Under the pieces are notes generated by a model. The model saw nothing but the letters and a program-made list of their open reading frames with translations. It did not search any database and was not told where the DNA came from. A stretch of 64,000 nt of DNA from Fibrobacter sp. UWP2 (lineage in GTDB: Bacteria; Fibrobacterota; Fibrobacteria; Fibrobacterales; Fibrobacteraceae), in assembly GCF_900141705.1 (NCBI RefSeq), contig NZ_FQYM01000010.1, forward strand, positions 1 to 64,000, read 5' to 3'. Both the position numbers and the translations under genes were made by a program. Shown one piece after another: positions 25,890 to 34,434 of this stretch; the first letter of the stretch is position 1, and the number at the start of each line of letters is the position of its first letter.

Positions 25890-26297
25890 TTAGACGTGCT
25901 TGATCTTGTTGTCGCCTGCGTCCCAGTTCTTGCCGTCACATACGAACTTGTATTCGTAATCGCCAGCAGAGAGAGAGATCTTGGCAGTCCAGAGACCTGT
26001 CTTCTTGTCCTTCTTGAGCATGTCCTTGTCGACAGCCCAGTTGTTGAAGGAACCGGCGACGGAAACGGTCGTTGCGAGCGGGCAGTCAGCGACGAATTCG
26101 ACGGTGACCTTCTTCGCGGCGGCGGCCTTCGGAGCGGCCTTCTTTTCGGCGGCCGGCTTGGCAGCAGCCTTCGGGGCAGCCTTCTTGGCGGCGGGCTTTG
26201 CACAAGCCTTAGCGCAAGCCTTCTTTTCGGCAGCCGGCTTGGCGGCGGCCTTCTTTGCAGGGGCCTTTGCGACCTTGTTTGCAGTAGTCTTAGCCAT
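25890..26297 (-). CDS. Lys/Ala-rich tail fused to a CBM48 glycogen-binding domain
   Basis: 135 residues from the ATG at 26297 (TAGGAG ahead). Residues 1-65 are almost only Lys, Ala and Pro with a few Cys (AKKAAAKPAAEKKACAKACA), like the histone H1-like tails of AlgP and similar proteins. Residues ~66-135 are a CBM48/AMPK-beta-type domain: VTVEFVADCPLATTVSVAGS, FNNWAV, GDYEYKFVCDGKNW. These domains bind glycogen or starch chains. The combination suggests a protein that sits on glycogen granules and makes other, perhaps electrostatic, contacts. Its job is unknown. TAACTTTG at 26328-26335 is its promoter box. Confidence 0.85.
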   Translation of the reverse strand: MAKTTANKVAKAPAKKAAAKPAAEKKACAKACAKPAAKKAAPKAAAKPAAEKKAAPKAAAAKKVTVEFVADCPLATTVSVAGSFNNWAVDKDMLKKDKKTGLWTAKISLSAGDYEYKFVCDGKNWDAGDNKIKHV

Positions 26298-26327
26298 GAT
26301 TTTATCTCCTAATGTTAAGTTCGGGTT

Positions 26328-26335
26328 CAAAGTTA
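26328..26335 (-). promoter_or_regulatory. TAACTTTG promoter box of the CBM48 gene
   Basis: Exact TAnnTTTG match on the minus strand, 31 nt upstream of the start, leaving room for the ribosome site. Confidence 0.55.
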
Positions 26336-26455
26336 GTAAAAAATAAGTTTCGTGGCTAGATGTAAAATGAAGGCGTTTTGGGGGCTGACGATGCGTATTT
26401 GTGGTTTGGTGATGTGTATTTCTGGTTTGGTGATGCGCCGGGCCTTGCTTTTTGC

Positions 26456-26463
26456 TAATTTTG
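26456..26463 (+). promoter_or_regulatory. TAATTTTG promoter box of rpe
   Basis: Exact TAnnTTTG match ending 4 nt before the ATG at 26468. No ribosome site fits between. Confidence 0.5.
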
Positions 26464-26467
26464 GCAT

Positions 26468-27118
26468 ATGCTCAAACAAATTATCGCCCCCAGCGTGCTG
26501 AACGCTAACTTCCTCGAACTCGGTAACGGCCTCAAGGCCATCGAAAACGGTGGCGCCGGCCTCGTGCACCTCGACATCATGGACGGGCACTTCGTGCCGA
26601 ACATCAGTTTCGGCCCGGGGATTTCCGCATGCGTGGGCAAGGGCACCAAGCTCCCGCTCGATTGTCACCTGATGATCGAGAATCCCGAGAAGTACGTGGG
26701 CGAATTCGCGAAGGCGGGCGCAAGCATCATTAGCGTGCATGCCGAAACCACGAACCACCTCGACCGCCTGGTGCACCAGATCAGGGAACTCGACGTGAAG
26801 CCCGCAGTGGCCATCAACCCGGCAACCCCGCTCGAAAGCATCAAGTACGTGCTCGACATCGTGGACATGGTGCTCGTGATGTCGGTGAACCCAGGCTTTG
26901 GCGGCCAGAGCCTGATCCCGTATTGCCTCGACAAGATTCGCGAGCTGCGCCAAATGAAGCCCGAATTGGACATCCAGATTGACGGCGGCGTGAAACTCGA
27001 CAACATCCTCGCCTGCAAGGAAGCGGGCGCGAACGTGTTCGTGGTAGGTTCCGCGATTTTCGGAAAGAGCGACCCCGAGGCCGTGTGCCGCGAATTCGTC
27101 AAAGCCGTGAACGGCTAA
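26468..27118 (+). CDS. rpe: Ribulose-phosphate 3-epimerase
   Basis: 216 residues, a full-length TIM barrel. It starts IAPSVLNANFLELG, with HLDIMDGHFVPNISFGP carrying metal-binding His and Asp, then CHLMIENPEKY, VMSVNPGFGGQ and IQIDGGVKLDN with the second Asp. It interconverts ribulose 5-phosphate and xylulose 5-phosphate in the pentose phosphate pathway. The promoter box ends 4 nt before the ATG, which suggests a leaderless mRNA. The BatD-like gene converges on its 3' end. Confidence 0.95.
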   Translation: MLKQIIAPSVLNANFLELGNGLKAIENGGAGLVHLDIMDGHFVPNISFGPGISACVGKGTKLPLDCHLMIENPEKYVGEFAKAGASIISVHAETTNHLDRLVHQIRELDVKPAVAINPATPLESIKYVLDIVDMVLVMSVNPGFGGQSLIPYCLDKIRELRQMKPELDIQIDGGVKLDNILACKEAGANVFVVGSAIFGKSDPEAVCREFVKAVNG

Positions 27119-27127
27119 GACTTCACG

Positions 27128-28111
27128 TTACTTTTTAGCCTTAGCCGGTGCGGTCTTTGCAGCTTCTTCTTCCGGCTTCGGTTTCGTGTCTTCGAGCAGA
27201 CGGTCTGCCCACTCGTCCCAGAACCTGCACCTTTCGCCCTCGAGCTTCATCTTGGCGAACTTCACGGGCTCGGTCTCGACGGCGAGCGTCACGACCGATT
27301 CCTTGTAGGCCTGCGGGAGCCCCGCCACATGCGCCATGCGTTTCTTGAGCTCGGCGACGGTCGCATCCAAAATGTCGGTCTCAAAGCGACGCTCGATGTA
27401 GCGGCGCGTAATAAAGCCGAGTGACATAAAGTAATCGCCCTGGTTCCCTTCGGCAAGGTAGTTCCTATTGCGAAGTTCCTTGAGAGCCAGTACCGCCTCC
27501 TCGTAGGGAGGAAGCCTAGGCGCGAGCCCACCCTTGGCAAACTTCTTGTGCAACAACCATCCCAGCAAAACCAACAGGCCTACGCCCAAAACGCCAAACA
27601 CAACGTAGAGCCACTGCGGCAGGCGCGGGTCGGCGAGCGGCGCTTCGACATCTAAAATATCGGTCTCCTCGCCGGTGGTGCGGGTTGCGACCTTCACCGC
27701 CACGGGGTCAGTGTGCGTCTTGACGGTATCGGTCCCGACAATGGCGTTCACCTCTTGCGGGGCAATCAAAAAGTCACCGCTCACAAAAGTGTTGAGTGTC
27801 GCCAGCCACGTGAACTTGGCGGTTCCCTTGGGCATGCCCTCGGTGACCTTCTCGTTCTTCATCTCCTTGACCTCGAAGCTGCCGAGGTTCCCCACAAAAC
27901 TGGGCAAGTCAACGACGGCATTCTCGGGGGCGGTGACGGCGATTTCATAGTTGAACATGTCGCCCACAAAAACCTGGGCGTTATCGACCTGCGCCTTGAC
28001 CGACATGTCGAAAGCAAGGGCAGGGGCTGCAAAAACAACGGAAAATAGGGCTGCGACTAGTGCCGCCCTGGATTTTTCAAGAACCGATTTATCAAAAAAT
28101 TCGCAGGACAT
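27128..28111 (-). CDS. BatD-like membrane protein
   Basis: 327 residues. An N-terminal signal (ALVAALFSVVFAAPALA) is followed by a beta-rich periplasmic domain with NAQVFVGDMFNYEIAV, typical of BatD/oxygen-tolerance proteins. A single membrane helix lies near residue 180 (WLYVVFGVLGVGLLVLLGWLL). The cytoplasmic helical domain has YIERRFETDILDAT-type repeats and ends Lys/Ala-rich. Bat proteins normally occur with MoxR ATPases and VWA-domain proteins, none of which are in this neighbourhood, so this copy is separated from the usual operon. Divergent from the outer-membrane protein gene with TATATTAG near 28129. Confidence 0.75.
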   Translation of the reverse strand: MSCEFFDKSVLEKSRAALVAALFSVVFAAPALAFDMSVKAQVDNAQVFVGDMFNYEIAVTAPENAVVDLPSFVGNLGSFEVKEMKNEKVTEGMPKGTAKFTWLATLNTFVSGDFLIAPQEVNAIVGTDTVKTHTDPVAVKVATRTTGEETDILDVEAPLADPRLPQWLYVVFGVLGVGLLVLLGWLLHKKFAKGGLAPRLPPYEEAVLALKELRNRNYLAEGNQGDYFMSLGFITRRYIERRFETDILDATVAELKKRMAHVAGLPQAYKESVVTLAVETEPVKFAKMKLEGERCRFWDEWADRLLEDTKPKPEEEAAKTAPAKAKK

Positions 28112-28144
28112 ATAGACCTCTCGGTACGCTAATATACAAAAAAC

Positions 28145-28152
28145 TATATTTG
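28145..28152 (+). promoter_or_regulatory. TATATTTG promoter box of the outer-membrane protein gene
   Basis: Exact match ending 7 nt before the ATG at 28160. Confidence 0.55.
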
Positions 28153-28159
28153 AAAAGGT

Positions 28160-29176
28160 ATGAATCGTCTCCGGACCATTTTGGTAGCCGTACTCGCCAG
28201 CGCCCTGTTCGCGTTTGCGGCGGGTACCACGCCGGATTCAAGCAAGGTTGAAACTCCGCCGGACACGAGCAAGGCCGCCATCGCGCCGGGCTCCTCGTTC
28301 CACATAACGCACAACCACGTGTTTACGCTTTTGGGAGTGCTGATTACGCATCACGGGCTCCGCAATTCCGAGACCCTGCACAACTGGCCGTTTTTTTCGA
28401 TAGGAGCGCCGGCACTGAGCTCGACCACCAAGCTGCAAAAGGATTTTAGCAAGCTCCTCACGGTGACGGGCGACGCGAACGCAAGCCTCACGCCGGTGAA
28501 CGTGGGCGCCACCCTCGGGACCGACCTGCAATTGATCCACCTCTTGGAGGCGGGAGTCAAGGGCTCGGTGAGCTCGGCATGGAACTATGGCCGCACCAGC
28601 ACATTCATGGGCGTATACGACCCCGAAGAACGCACTTTTGACCAGGACATCTTTATGACCGAGGCAGCGTTCAGCATTACCTACAAGGCAGGTCTCAGCA
28701 TACCGCTGATGATGTTTTTGCCCAAGAGCGACTGGACCAAGATCATTTTGAAGGTGGGCGTGAGCCGCGAAACTTCCACCTACACCGGCGCAAGCGATGG
28801 TGAGCCGTGGAAGGCGGGCACCGACACGCGCGTGAACGGCGACCGCGGCGAACTCTCGGGGACGCTCATGTACATTTTGCCGTTCGAGCGCCTGTACATG
28901 GCGATGGTCACGGTAAAGGCGAGCAGGTTTATGCACGAGTACGAATTCGACAAAATCTACTGGGAGTACGACCCGAAATTCTTGATGGTGGGAGTCACGC
29001 CCACGGTGATGTTCAAGATGATGGAAAACTGGAACGGCATGGTGATGGCGCCCATTATGCGTGAGCGCAAGTTCAACAAGCGCCGTTACGAATCAAACGA
29101 GGAACTTATGCTCAAGCGCGTGGGCGCCGAATGGCACTTGAATGCGGTGATGTGCATGGTCAACTACGTTTTTTAA
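28160..29176 (+). CDS. Predicted outer-membrane beta-barrel protein
   Basis: 338 residues. The signal peptide ends at FAAG. After a Thr/Pro-rich stretch, alternating hydrophobic and polar strands run to the C-terminus, which ends in Phe (MCMVNYVF), as outer-membrane barrels do. Segments such as LMYILPFERLYMAMVTVKASRF and TPTVMFKMMENWNGMVMAP look like strand-turn-strand. No family recognised. The symporter gene starts 17 nt after it, so they may be co-transcribed. A TATATTTG box ends 7 nt before the ATG. Confidence 0.7.
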   Translation: MNRLRTILVAVLASALFAFAAGTTPDSSKVETPPDTSKAAIAPGSSFHITHNHVFTLLGVLITHHGLRNSETLHNWPFFSIGAPALSSTTKLQKDFSKLLTVTGDANASLTPVNVGATLGTDLQLIHLLEAGVKGSVSSAWNYGRTSTFMGVYDPEERTFDQDIFMTEAAFSITYKAGLSIPLMMFLPKSDWTKIILKVGVSRETSTYTGASDGEPWKAGTDTRVNGDRGELSGTLMYILPFERLYMAMVTVKASRFMHEYEFDKIYWEYDPKFLMVGVTPTVMFKMMENWNGMVMAPIMRERKFNKRRYESNEELMLKRVGAEWHLNAVMCMVNYVF

Positions 29177-29193
29177 ATGGGTAAGGAGTGGTG

Positions 29194-30552
29194 ATGTCTG
29201 TTATTTTGATTTTGTACTTGGCAGCCCTTTTGATTATTGCGGTTCGCAGCGCGCGAGCCGTCAACAGCATTCCGGATTTTTTTGTGGCGCGCAAGGGCGC
29301 GAGCGCGTGTGCAGTGGCGGGGAGCCTTGTGGCGACGATTCTTGGCGGCTCGGCCATTATCGGCGCCATTGACGCAGGGCCCCGCATGGGCGGAGCCGCC
29401 ACGTGGTTCATGCTGGTGGGCGCGATGGGACTCCTGGCGCTGCTGCCGTTTGCCCGCAAAGCCTATGCACTGGGCAAATACGCCTTGCCCGACCTGATCG
29501 AGAACCTGTACGGAAAGGGGCCGCGCCTGGTGGCAAGCGTCGTGATCCCCTTGGCGTGGACAGGCATTGTCGCAGCGCAGATCATTGCGGCGGCAAAACT
29601 GCTGCAGAGCTTTACCCCCATGAGCTATACCATGGCGGCGCTGGTCTCGGCGACGGTGTTCATTTTGTACACAGTCGCCGGGGGGCAGCTCTCGATTTTG
29701 CGAACTGACTTTTTGCAGGCAATCCTGATTATAGCGGGGCTTTTGGCGGTGGCGGGATTTGCCCTGGGGAGCGGGACCGTGGGCGAGAACTTGGCCCGCG
29801 GTGAAGCGCCCGCATTCCCGTTCAATGCAGGATTCTCGCCGCTCGACTTGTTCCTCTTGCTGCTCACGTACGGCACCACATTCACGGCAGGGCCCGACAT
29901 GTTCAGCCGCATCTTTTGCGCCCGCGACGCCCGCACCGCCCGCTCGGCGATCTTGACCGCGGCCGTCGTGCTCGTGCCCGTCGCCGCCATCATCGGGTTC
30001 TTGGCGGCATTCGGCACCGGGTTCGGAAACGTGCAGGGCGCCCGAATCACCGCCATCGCGCAGGCCGTGGTGCCCGCACCGCTGCTCCCGCTCATTGCGC
30101 TTGCGCTTTTGAGCGTGGTCCTCAGCAGTGCCGACACCACTCTTTTGAGCAGCTCCATCATCGTGTACGGGCTATTCAACCGCAGCAGCGGCAACAAACC
30201 TTCTGCACGTCCGCTCGCCAAGGCACGCGTGATTATCCTCTGCAACGGCATTGTGGCGACCCTCATTGCGCTCCAGTTCACCGACATCATCGGGATGCTC
30301 CTGCTCGGCCTAGCGGTATATGCCGGCGCCTTTACCGTTCCCATATTGTGGGGGCTTTCGGGTTTGCGCAGCAAGCCCGTGTTCGTGGGCGCAGCCATTA
30401 TTGCAGGCGGGCTGCTCGCGCTCGCCGGCAAGCTGCTACCCGCCCTTGGCGAAGGCGTGCAGCTCCCGGCACATACAAGCGACGCGCTCCTCATCGCGGC
30501 CTTCGCCGTAAACGCGCTTTTGCTCACCTGTGGCCGTACCCGAGGGAAGTAG
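29194..30552 (+). CDS. Sodium:solute symporter (SSS family)
   Basis: 452 residues with about 12 membrane helices. IPDFFVARKGAS then VATILGGSAIIGA is the start typical of the family; GTTFTAGPDMFSRIF and LSVVLSSADTTLLSSSIIVYG carry the Ser/Asp residues of the sodium site. Members import sugars, amino acids, pantothenate or carboxylates with sodium; the substrate is not readable. I chose the ATG at 29194 because AAGGAG lies 5 nt before it; GTG codons at 29188 and 29191 are alternatives. Confidence 0.85.
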   Translation: MSVILILYLAALLIIAVRSARAVNSIPDFFVARKGASACAVAGSLVATILGGSAIIGAIDAGPRMGGAATWFMLVGAMGLLALLPFARKAYALGKYALPDLIENLYGKGPRLVASVVIPLAWTGIVAAQIIAAAKLLQSFTPMSYTMAALVSATVFILYTVAGGQLSILRTDFLQAILIIAGLLAVAGFALGSGTVGENLARGEAPAFPFNAGFSPLDLFLLLLTYGTTFTAGPDMFSRIFCARDARTARSAILTAAVVLVPVAAIIGFLAAFGTGFGNVQGARITAIAQAVVPAPLLPLIALALLSVVLSSADTTLLSSSIIVYGLFNRSSGNKPSARPLAKARVIILCNGIVATLIALQFTDIIGMLLLGLAVYAGAFTVPILWGLSGLRSKPVFVGAAIIAGGLLALAGKLLPALGEGVQLPAHTSDALLIAAFAVNALLLTCGRTRGK

Positions 30553-30620
30553 CGAACCCGCGCCCCCAAATTATTGTGCCGTACAACAAGCCGCCGTCCA
30601 CACTTTGTAAACAAGAACAC

Positions 30621-30629
30621 TATATTTTG
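30621..30629 (+). promoter_or_regulatory. TATATTTTG promoter box before the gene at 30633
   Basis: Box ends 3 nt before the ATG. It differs from TAnnTTTG by one extra T. Confidence 0.4.
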
Positions 30630-30632
30630 CAC

Positions 30633-31448
30633 ATGGATTTCAGTGTGCTCAAAAAAATAGGGATGGGAGTTATTTTGGGTGCGGCAAGCGCATTTGCCGT
30701 AGTGGAACTGGATTACACGCAATACGCGACTTTCCAAGCACATTCATCGCCAAACGTCGAGGGCGCCAACAGGGAGCTTCCCAAAAACAGCATTGGCTCT
30801 CGCCTGCGCGGCGGCGCGCTTTACGGTCCGTCAAAGCGCGTCAGCATTAACCCCGACAACAACGGCGACTGGGACGACATGGAAGTCGACGCCGATTACC
30901 GTTTCTCTTACCTCCCCATTTACGGCTCCATCGACAAGTTCGTGAAAAGCGACATTTTCGTTTACCAGATCAGCTTCGGCATCTACAACGGCATTTACAG
31001 CGGTACGAGCCTAGGCATCAACACCAAGTATTTTGAACTCGGCGTCACCTCGTTCCAAAGGTTCACCTACCAAAACTACGATTACCTGGGCTACAAGGTC
31101 GCCGAGGGCAAGGACGAAAACGGCGACCCCCTCATGGACATTGAATACAAAGAGAAAAAGGACAAACTCGTTTTGCACGTAGGTGTGGGCGGTTATGCGA
31201 GCCTCTTCTTGGGCTCCATTTCGTTCAACTACAACGGCAGTGTTTACCGGCCGCACAAGTCCATCACCATCAACGAAACGAACATGCTGTTCAGCTTTGA
31301 CATGCCGATTCTTTTCACGAACCATTTCGGGATTTCGTACAAGTACTCCGACACTATGGACTTCCAGATTGGCGTGACCAACATGCTCATTGACTTCAAT
31401 GGCGGTAACTGGTCCGTTTCTGCCGGAATCTCGCTCTGGTCCTTCTAG
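30633..31448 (+). CDS. Predicted outer-membrane beta-barrel protein
   Basis: 271 residues from the ATG at 30633. The signal (GMGVILGAASAFA) is followed by a polar domain and then beta strands (KLVLHVGVGGYASLFLGSISF, DMPILFTNHFGISYKYSD), and the protein ends in Phe (GISLWSF). Probably an outer-membrane protein of unknown function. The frame is open far upstream through the symporter gene, but that part is Arg/Pro-rich and spurious. The TATATTTTG box ends 3 nt before the ATG. Confidence 0.75.
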   Translation: MDFSVLKKIGMGVILGAASAFAVVELDYTQYATFQAHSSPNVEGANRELPKNSIGSRLRGGALYGPSKRVSINPDNNGDWDDMEVDADYRFSYLPIYGSIDKFVKSDIFVYQISFGIYNGIYSGTSLGINTKYFELGVTSFQRFTYQNYDYLGYKVAEGKDENGDPLMDIEYKEKKDKLVLHVGVGGYASLFLGSISFNYNGSVYRPHKSITINETNMLFSFDMPILFTNHFGISYKYSDTMDFQIGVTNMLIDFNGGNWSVSAGISLWSF

Positions 31449-31479
31449 CCTTTGGATCTTCGCCCATGTTCAGGGCGAC

Positions 31480-32052
31480 TTACTTTTTGATGACCTTGTT
31501 CAGCAGCCGCTTGCTCCTGAGGGCGGCGGTAGGGTGTTCGCGGTACATCAAAGCAAAAAAGTGGGTATACGGAATTTCGCACTCGGCGAGTTCCCTCATG
31601 GCGACCTTGGTCTTTTGCTTGCCCAGTTCCTTGTGAGCGTAGGCGTCGGCTTCGTATTCCTGGTTCCAGCAATACAAGTGGAACAGCACGCGGAAGGGGA
31701 TGGCGACCACATGCAGCCATAAAATGCCCTGCCACAGCGGCATGCCCACACGGATGAGCTGCGCCGCCAAGAACCAGATAGCGATCAGGGCGAGAATCAG
31801 CTTGGCGATGTTCCTCAAAATACCGTGGTGCATGACCTTGTGCGCTTCCTCGTGCTTTTTGACGAACTCCGTTTCGCTTGGCTCACGGCGATTTTCGGGG
31901 AGCGGCACAATGTCGTTGACCAGGGGGATGACGCGGAGCAGAGCGAACACACCGCCACGGCTCATGGTGAGCCGCACTTCGCGAATTTCAAGCCACACGC
32001 GGCCCAAAAATTCCGCACAAAGTAATGTTATGAGCAAAGAAACCGATTCCAT
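31480..32052 (-). CDS. M48-like membrane zinc peptidase
   Basis: 190 residues. An N-terminal helix is followed by KKHEEAHKVMHH, which holds an HExxH zinc motif, then a hydrophobic pair of helices (LILALIAIWFLAAQLI, ILWLHVVAIPFRVLFH) and YEADAYAHKELG with the distal Glu ligand, as in M48 peptidases (ExxAD). HPTAALRSKRLLNKV near the end matches the M48 C-terminal HP-x-R pattern. It probably cleaves membrane or periplasmic proteins. It is smaller than HtpX (~290). Convergent with the outer-membrane protein gene; the DUF4954 gene ends 34 nt upstream of its start region. Confidence 0.7.
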   Translation of the reverse strand: MESVSLLITLLCAEFLGRVWLEIREVRLTMSRGGVFALLRVIPLVNDIVPLPENRREPSETEFVKKHEEAHKVMHHGILRNIAKLILALIAIWFLAAQLIRVGMPLWQGILWLHVVAIPFRVLFHLYCWNQEYEADAYAHKELGKQKTKVAMRELAECEIPYTHFFALMYREHPTAALRSKRLLNKVIKK

Positions 32053-32086
32053 TTTAGCGACTCAAGGTTTTCAAGCGGCCCAAAAA

Positions 32087-33958
32087 CTACCCAATGTTCT
32101 TGAGCACGGCGTTCAGGCGCTTAGCCGATTCCTCGAATCGCGCCTTTTCCCAATCCACAAAGCCCTTGTCTACAGGGTGGGCAGCCTCATAATCGTCAAA
32201 TATGGCACAACCGCGAGCATTGTCGCGATCCAAGCCGTGGGTCACTTTTTCGAACCAAGCCTTTTCGAGCTGGCGATACTGTTTCACCACCTCGTCGAGT
32301 GTTTCGGGAATCGTCACCACACGTGTGATTTCTCGCATCATGTCGCCCGTAAGCAGCTTGCGGAGTTCACGCGGCGTTTGTGAAGCGAGCGAAGAATCGT
32401 TCTCGACCAGCGCGATAATCTGGTCGAACACAAAACGCTGCAGGTATTCGTTGTAGGCATGCAGAGCATCTTGACGCACGCGCTCACGCATAAAGTTTTC
32501 GCCGAGGCCGTCGACGTGCTCCTTGGTATAAACGTCCCTCACCTGCGTCACCTGCAGGCGGTTATAGGCGTCAAAAACCTGGCGTACGGTATCGGAATTG
32601 AAAAAGCTGTAGAACGTCGACGGCACAAGACCCTTGCCGCGCAAAGAATACTTGTAAGCGTTGCGGTCGAGCGCGTAGGCATTGCGGGCATAGTTCCAGC
32701 CGGGCACAATCTCGTTCAAACGCGCAGGCACACCCATGAGTTGCGGGTCACCCGGGCGGATCAGCGAGAACGGGAACTTGAGGCGCTGCGGGAGCGTGGT
32801 CACGCCACTCGCGATAAGCGTAAACGGGGACTCGCGGTAGTTCGCCGGGAACTTGATGTTCACGCCAAGCCCAAAAAACATCCCCTGGCCTGGCATCACC
32901 TCTTGGTCGGGCATGCGTCCCGTGTGGTTGCTGCCCACGTTGGCGCCATAACCCAAGTTGCCGCAGCCCTCGGGCCACAAGGCGGCAATCAAAAGCGAGT
33001 GATGGTGCATTTGGGTCAAGGGACCCATGTAAGAACTGTTGACCTCGCCCTCCTCGATGTGGCAGCACGGGGCAATGATCGAGGACTTCACTATGGCCTT
33101 GCTGCCGATTTTTGCACGGCTCATTAAAACCGATCCCTGGACCTCGGCGCCAGTATGGACCTTCACACCCATCTGCACATTGGAGTTCTCGAGAATCACG
33201 GAATCGTAAATGTGGGTTGAGTCTTCGAGCGAACTCAAAATGACACTATTGCGGATCTTGGCGGCTCCCTCGATGCGGGCATGCGAGCCAATCCAGCTGT
33301 TCCTGACAATATTGGTATTACTTACCACAGCGCCTTTCCCAACCACGCCAAAGGGTAAAGCCACGTCTTCGCAGAACTGCTTGAGCATTTCGTCAAACGA
33401 ATTGGCCACCTCGGGTTCAGGCTTATGGAAGAGCTGCAGGTCCACGAGATCGGTGGTGATGTCGGGGAACACGCGGACCGAACGGCCGCCCATCTCGTTG
33501 CCTACGGTCATGGCGGTGCCGATCATGTAGTTGATTTTGCCACTGCTCACCAAGGAACCCACGTTTTGCACCACGGCACTGCTGCGCACCAAAACGTTGC
33601 TGAGCATCGCGACCTTGTAGACGAGCGCATTCTCAATAAAACAGTTGTGGACCAGGCTGTCGTAAATGCCGGTCGGGAACGAGACGTCACCCGGCAAAAG
33701 GAGCGTCCCGTAAAAAGCGGGAAGGCGGACATCGCCCATAAACACAGAATTGTGGACGCGCTCAGGCGTAAAGTTCGGCTCAACCAGCACGTGACTCCAG
33801 TCCTCGCAACGGTTGCCGTTCTTCTCGAGGGCAACAACCTCGTCGGCAGTGAGCGAGCGGAACTTGCCACCGGTCGCCTTGGCCGCCTTGAAACCCTCGG
33901 CCAAAGAGACCAAAAAGCTATTCTTGAGCACCTTTTTTAATTTCAACAATCTCTGCAT
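32087..33958 (-). CDS. DUF4954 left-handed beta-helix protein
   Basis: 623 residues from the ATG at 33958 (MQRLLKL). The middle (~residues 60-330) has hexapeptide-type repeats (IEGAAKIRNSVILSS, IYDSVILENSNVQMGVKVHT, AEVQGSVLMSRAKIGSKAIV), the left-handed beta-helix of acyl- and nucleotidyltransferases. The C-terminal part is helical. The whole length and the stretch HHHSLLIAALWPEGCGNLGYG fit DUF4954, a family common in Bacteroidota and relatives. Function unknown; a sugar-nucleotide transferase-like role is possible. The upstream ATG at 34009 would overlap the divergent gene and lacks a ribosome site. Confidence 0.75.
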   Translation of the reverse strand: MQRLLKLKKVLKNSFLVSLAEGFKAAKATGGKFRSLTADEVVALEKNGNRCEDWSHVLVEPNFTPERVHNSVFMGDVRLPAFYGTLLLPGDVSFPTGIYDSLVHNCFIENALVYKVAMLSNVLVRSSAVVQNVGSLVSSGKINYMIGTAMTVGNEMGGRSVRVFPDITTDLVDLQLFHKPEPEVANSFDEMLKQFCEDVALPFGVVGKGAVVSNTNIVRNSWIGSHARIEGAAKIRNSVILSSLEDSTHIYDSVILENSNVQMGVKVHTGAEVQGSVLMSRAKIGSKAIVKSSIIAPCCHIEEGEVNSSYMGPLTQMHHHSLLIAALWPEGCGNLGYGANVGSNHTGRMPDQEVMPGQGMFFGLGVNIKFPANYRESPFTLIASGVTTLPQRLKFPFSLIRPGDPQLMGVPARLNEIVPGWNYARNAYALDRNAYKYSLRGKGLVPSTFYSFFNSDTVRQVFDAYNRLQVTQVRDVYTKEHVDGLGENFMRERVRQDALHAYNEYLQRFVFDQIIALVENDSSLASQTPRELRKLLTGDMMREITRVVTIPETLDEVVKQYRQLEKAWFEKVTHGLDRDNARGCAIFDDYEAAHPVDKGFVDWEKARFEESAKRLNAVLKNIG

Positions 33959-33973
33959 GCTATAAAAATAGAC

Positions 33974-33981
33974 TAAATTAG
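33974..33981 (+). promoter_or_regulatory. TAAATTAG promoter-like box before the gene at 33987
   Basis: One mismatch to TAnnTTTG, ending 5 nt before the ATG; on the other strand the same 28-bp spacer must also drive the DUF4954 gene. Confidence 0.35.
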
Positions 33982-33986
33982 AGCCG

Positions 33987-34433
33987 ATGATGAAGGAAAC
34001 CCTCTTCAATTTGATTAGAAAACACCACTACAATATTTCTATCTATACAGAAGAAATATTCGAAAGGCGTTGTCAAGAAGAAATCATCCGCAGCGATGAA
34101 GAAAAGAGCTCTTTTGTTTATCTTGAATTTGACTTTGAGACCATAAACGGCGCCCTCCTGAGCGAAGCCAACACACTTGTTTTTTGGAACGTTTTTTTGG
34201 AATCGCTCTCCAAGAACAACCGCGGGAGCGACATCCTGGGCTTCCTTGAAAAGGAATCCGGCCTGGGGCTCTTGCTTTTGGACTCGAAGATCGAAGGCTG
34301 GAACCGCGTAAAAGGCCGTATCGAGCAGACCGCCAAGGAAGCCGGCTTTATCGCCGTTTCGTCGATTTTGAACGATTCCGTGAAGCCCATTGTTTACCCG
34401 GCCTGCATCCAACCCAACGAAGCCGCCAGCTAA
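33987..34433 (+). CDS. Small cytoplasmic protein of unknown function
   Basis: 148 residues, no signal or membrane segment. Mixed helices and strands with YLEFDFETINGALLSEANTLV and LLLLDSKIEGWNRVKGRI. I do not recognise a family. The gene is divergent from DUF4954 with 28 bp between, and its stop is 1 nt before the ATG of the glycosyltransferase, so the two are translationally coupled. A supporting role in the same glycan pathway is possible but unproven. Confidence 0.65.
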   Translation: MMKETLFNLIRKHHYNISIYTEEIFERRCQEEIIRSDEEKSSFVYLEFDFETINGALLSEANTLVFWNVFLESLSKNNRGSDILGFLEKESGLGLLLLDSKIEGWNRVKGRIEQTAKEAGFIAVSSILNDSVKPIVYPACIQPNEAAS

Positions 34434-34434
34434 A

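Noticed and set aside
25793-26203. N-terminal extension of the lipoprotein at 24425
   Set aside because: It is the Lys/Ala-rich gene read in another frame (Pro/Arg-rich); the lipoprotein signal begins at 25792.
27128-28111. Complete Bat (aerotolerance) operon
   Set aside because: Only a BatD-like gene is present; no MoxR ATPase or VWA-domain gene is next to it.
29916-30632. N-terminal extension of the outer-membrane protein at 30633
   Set aside because: Out-of-frame reading of the symporter gene; signal peptide and promoter box mark 30633.
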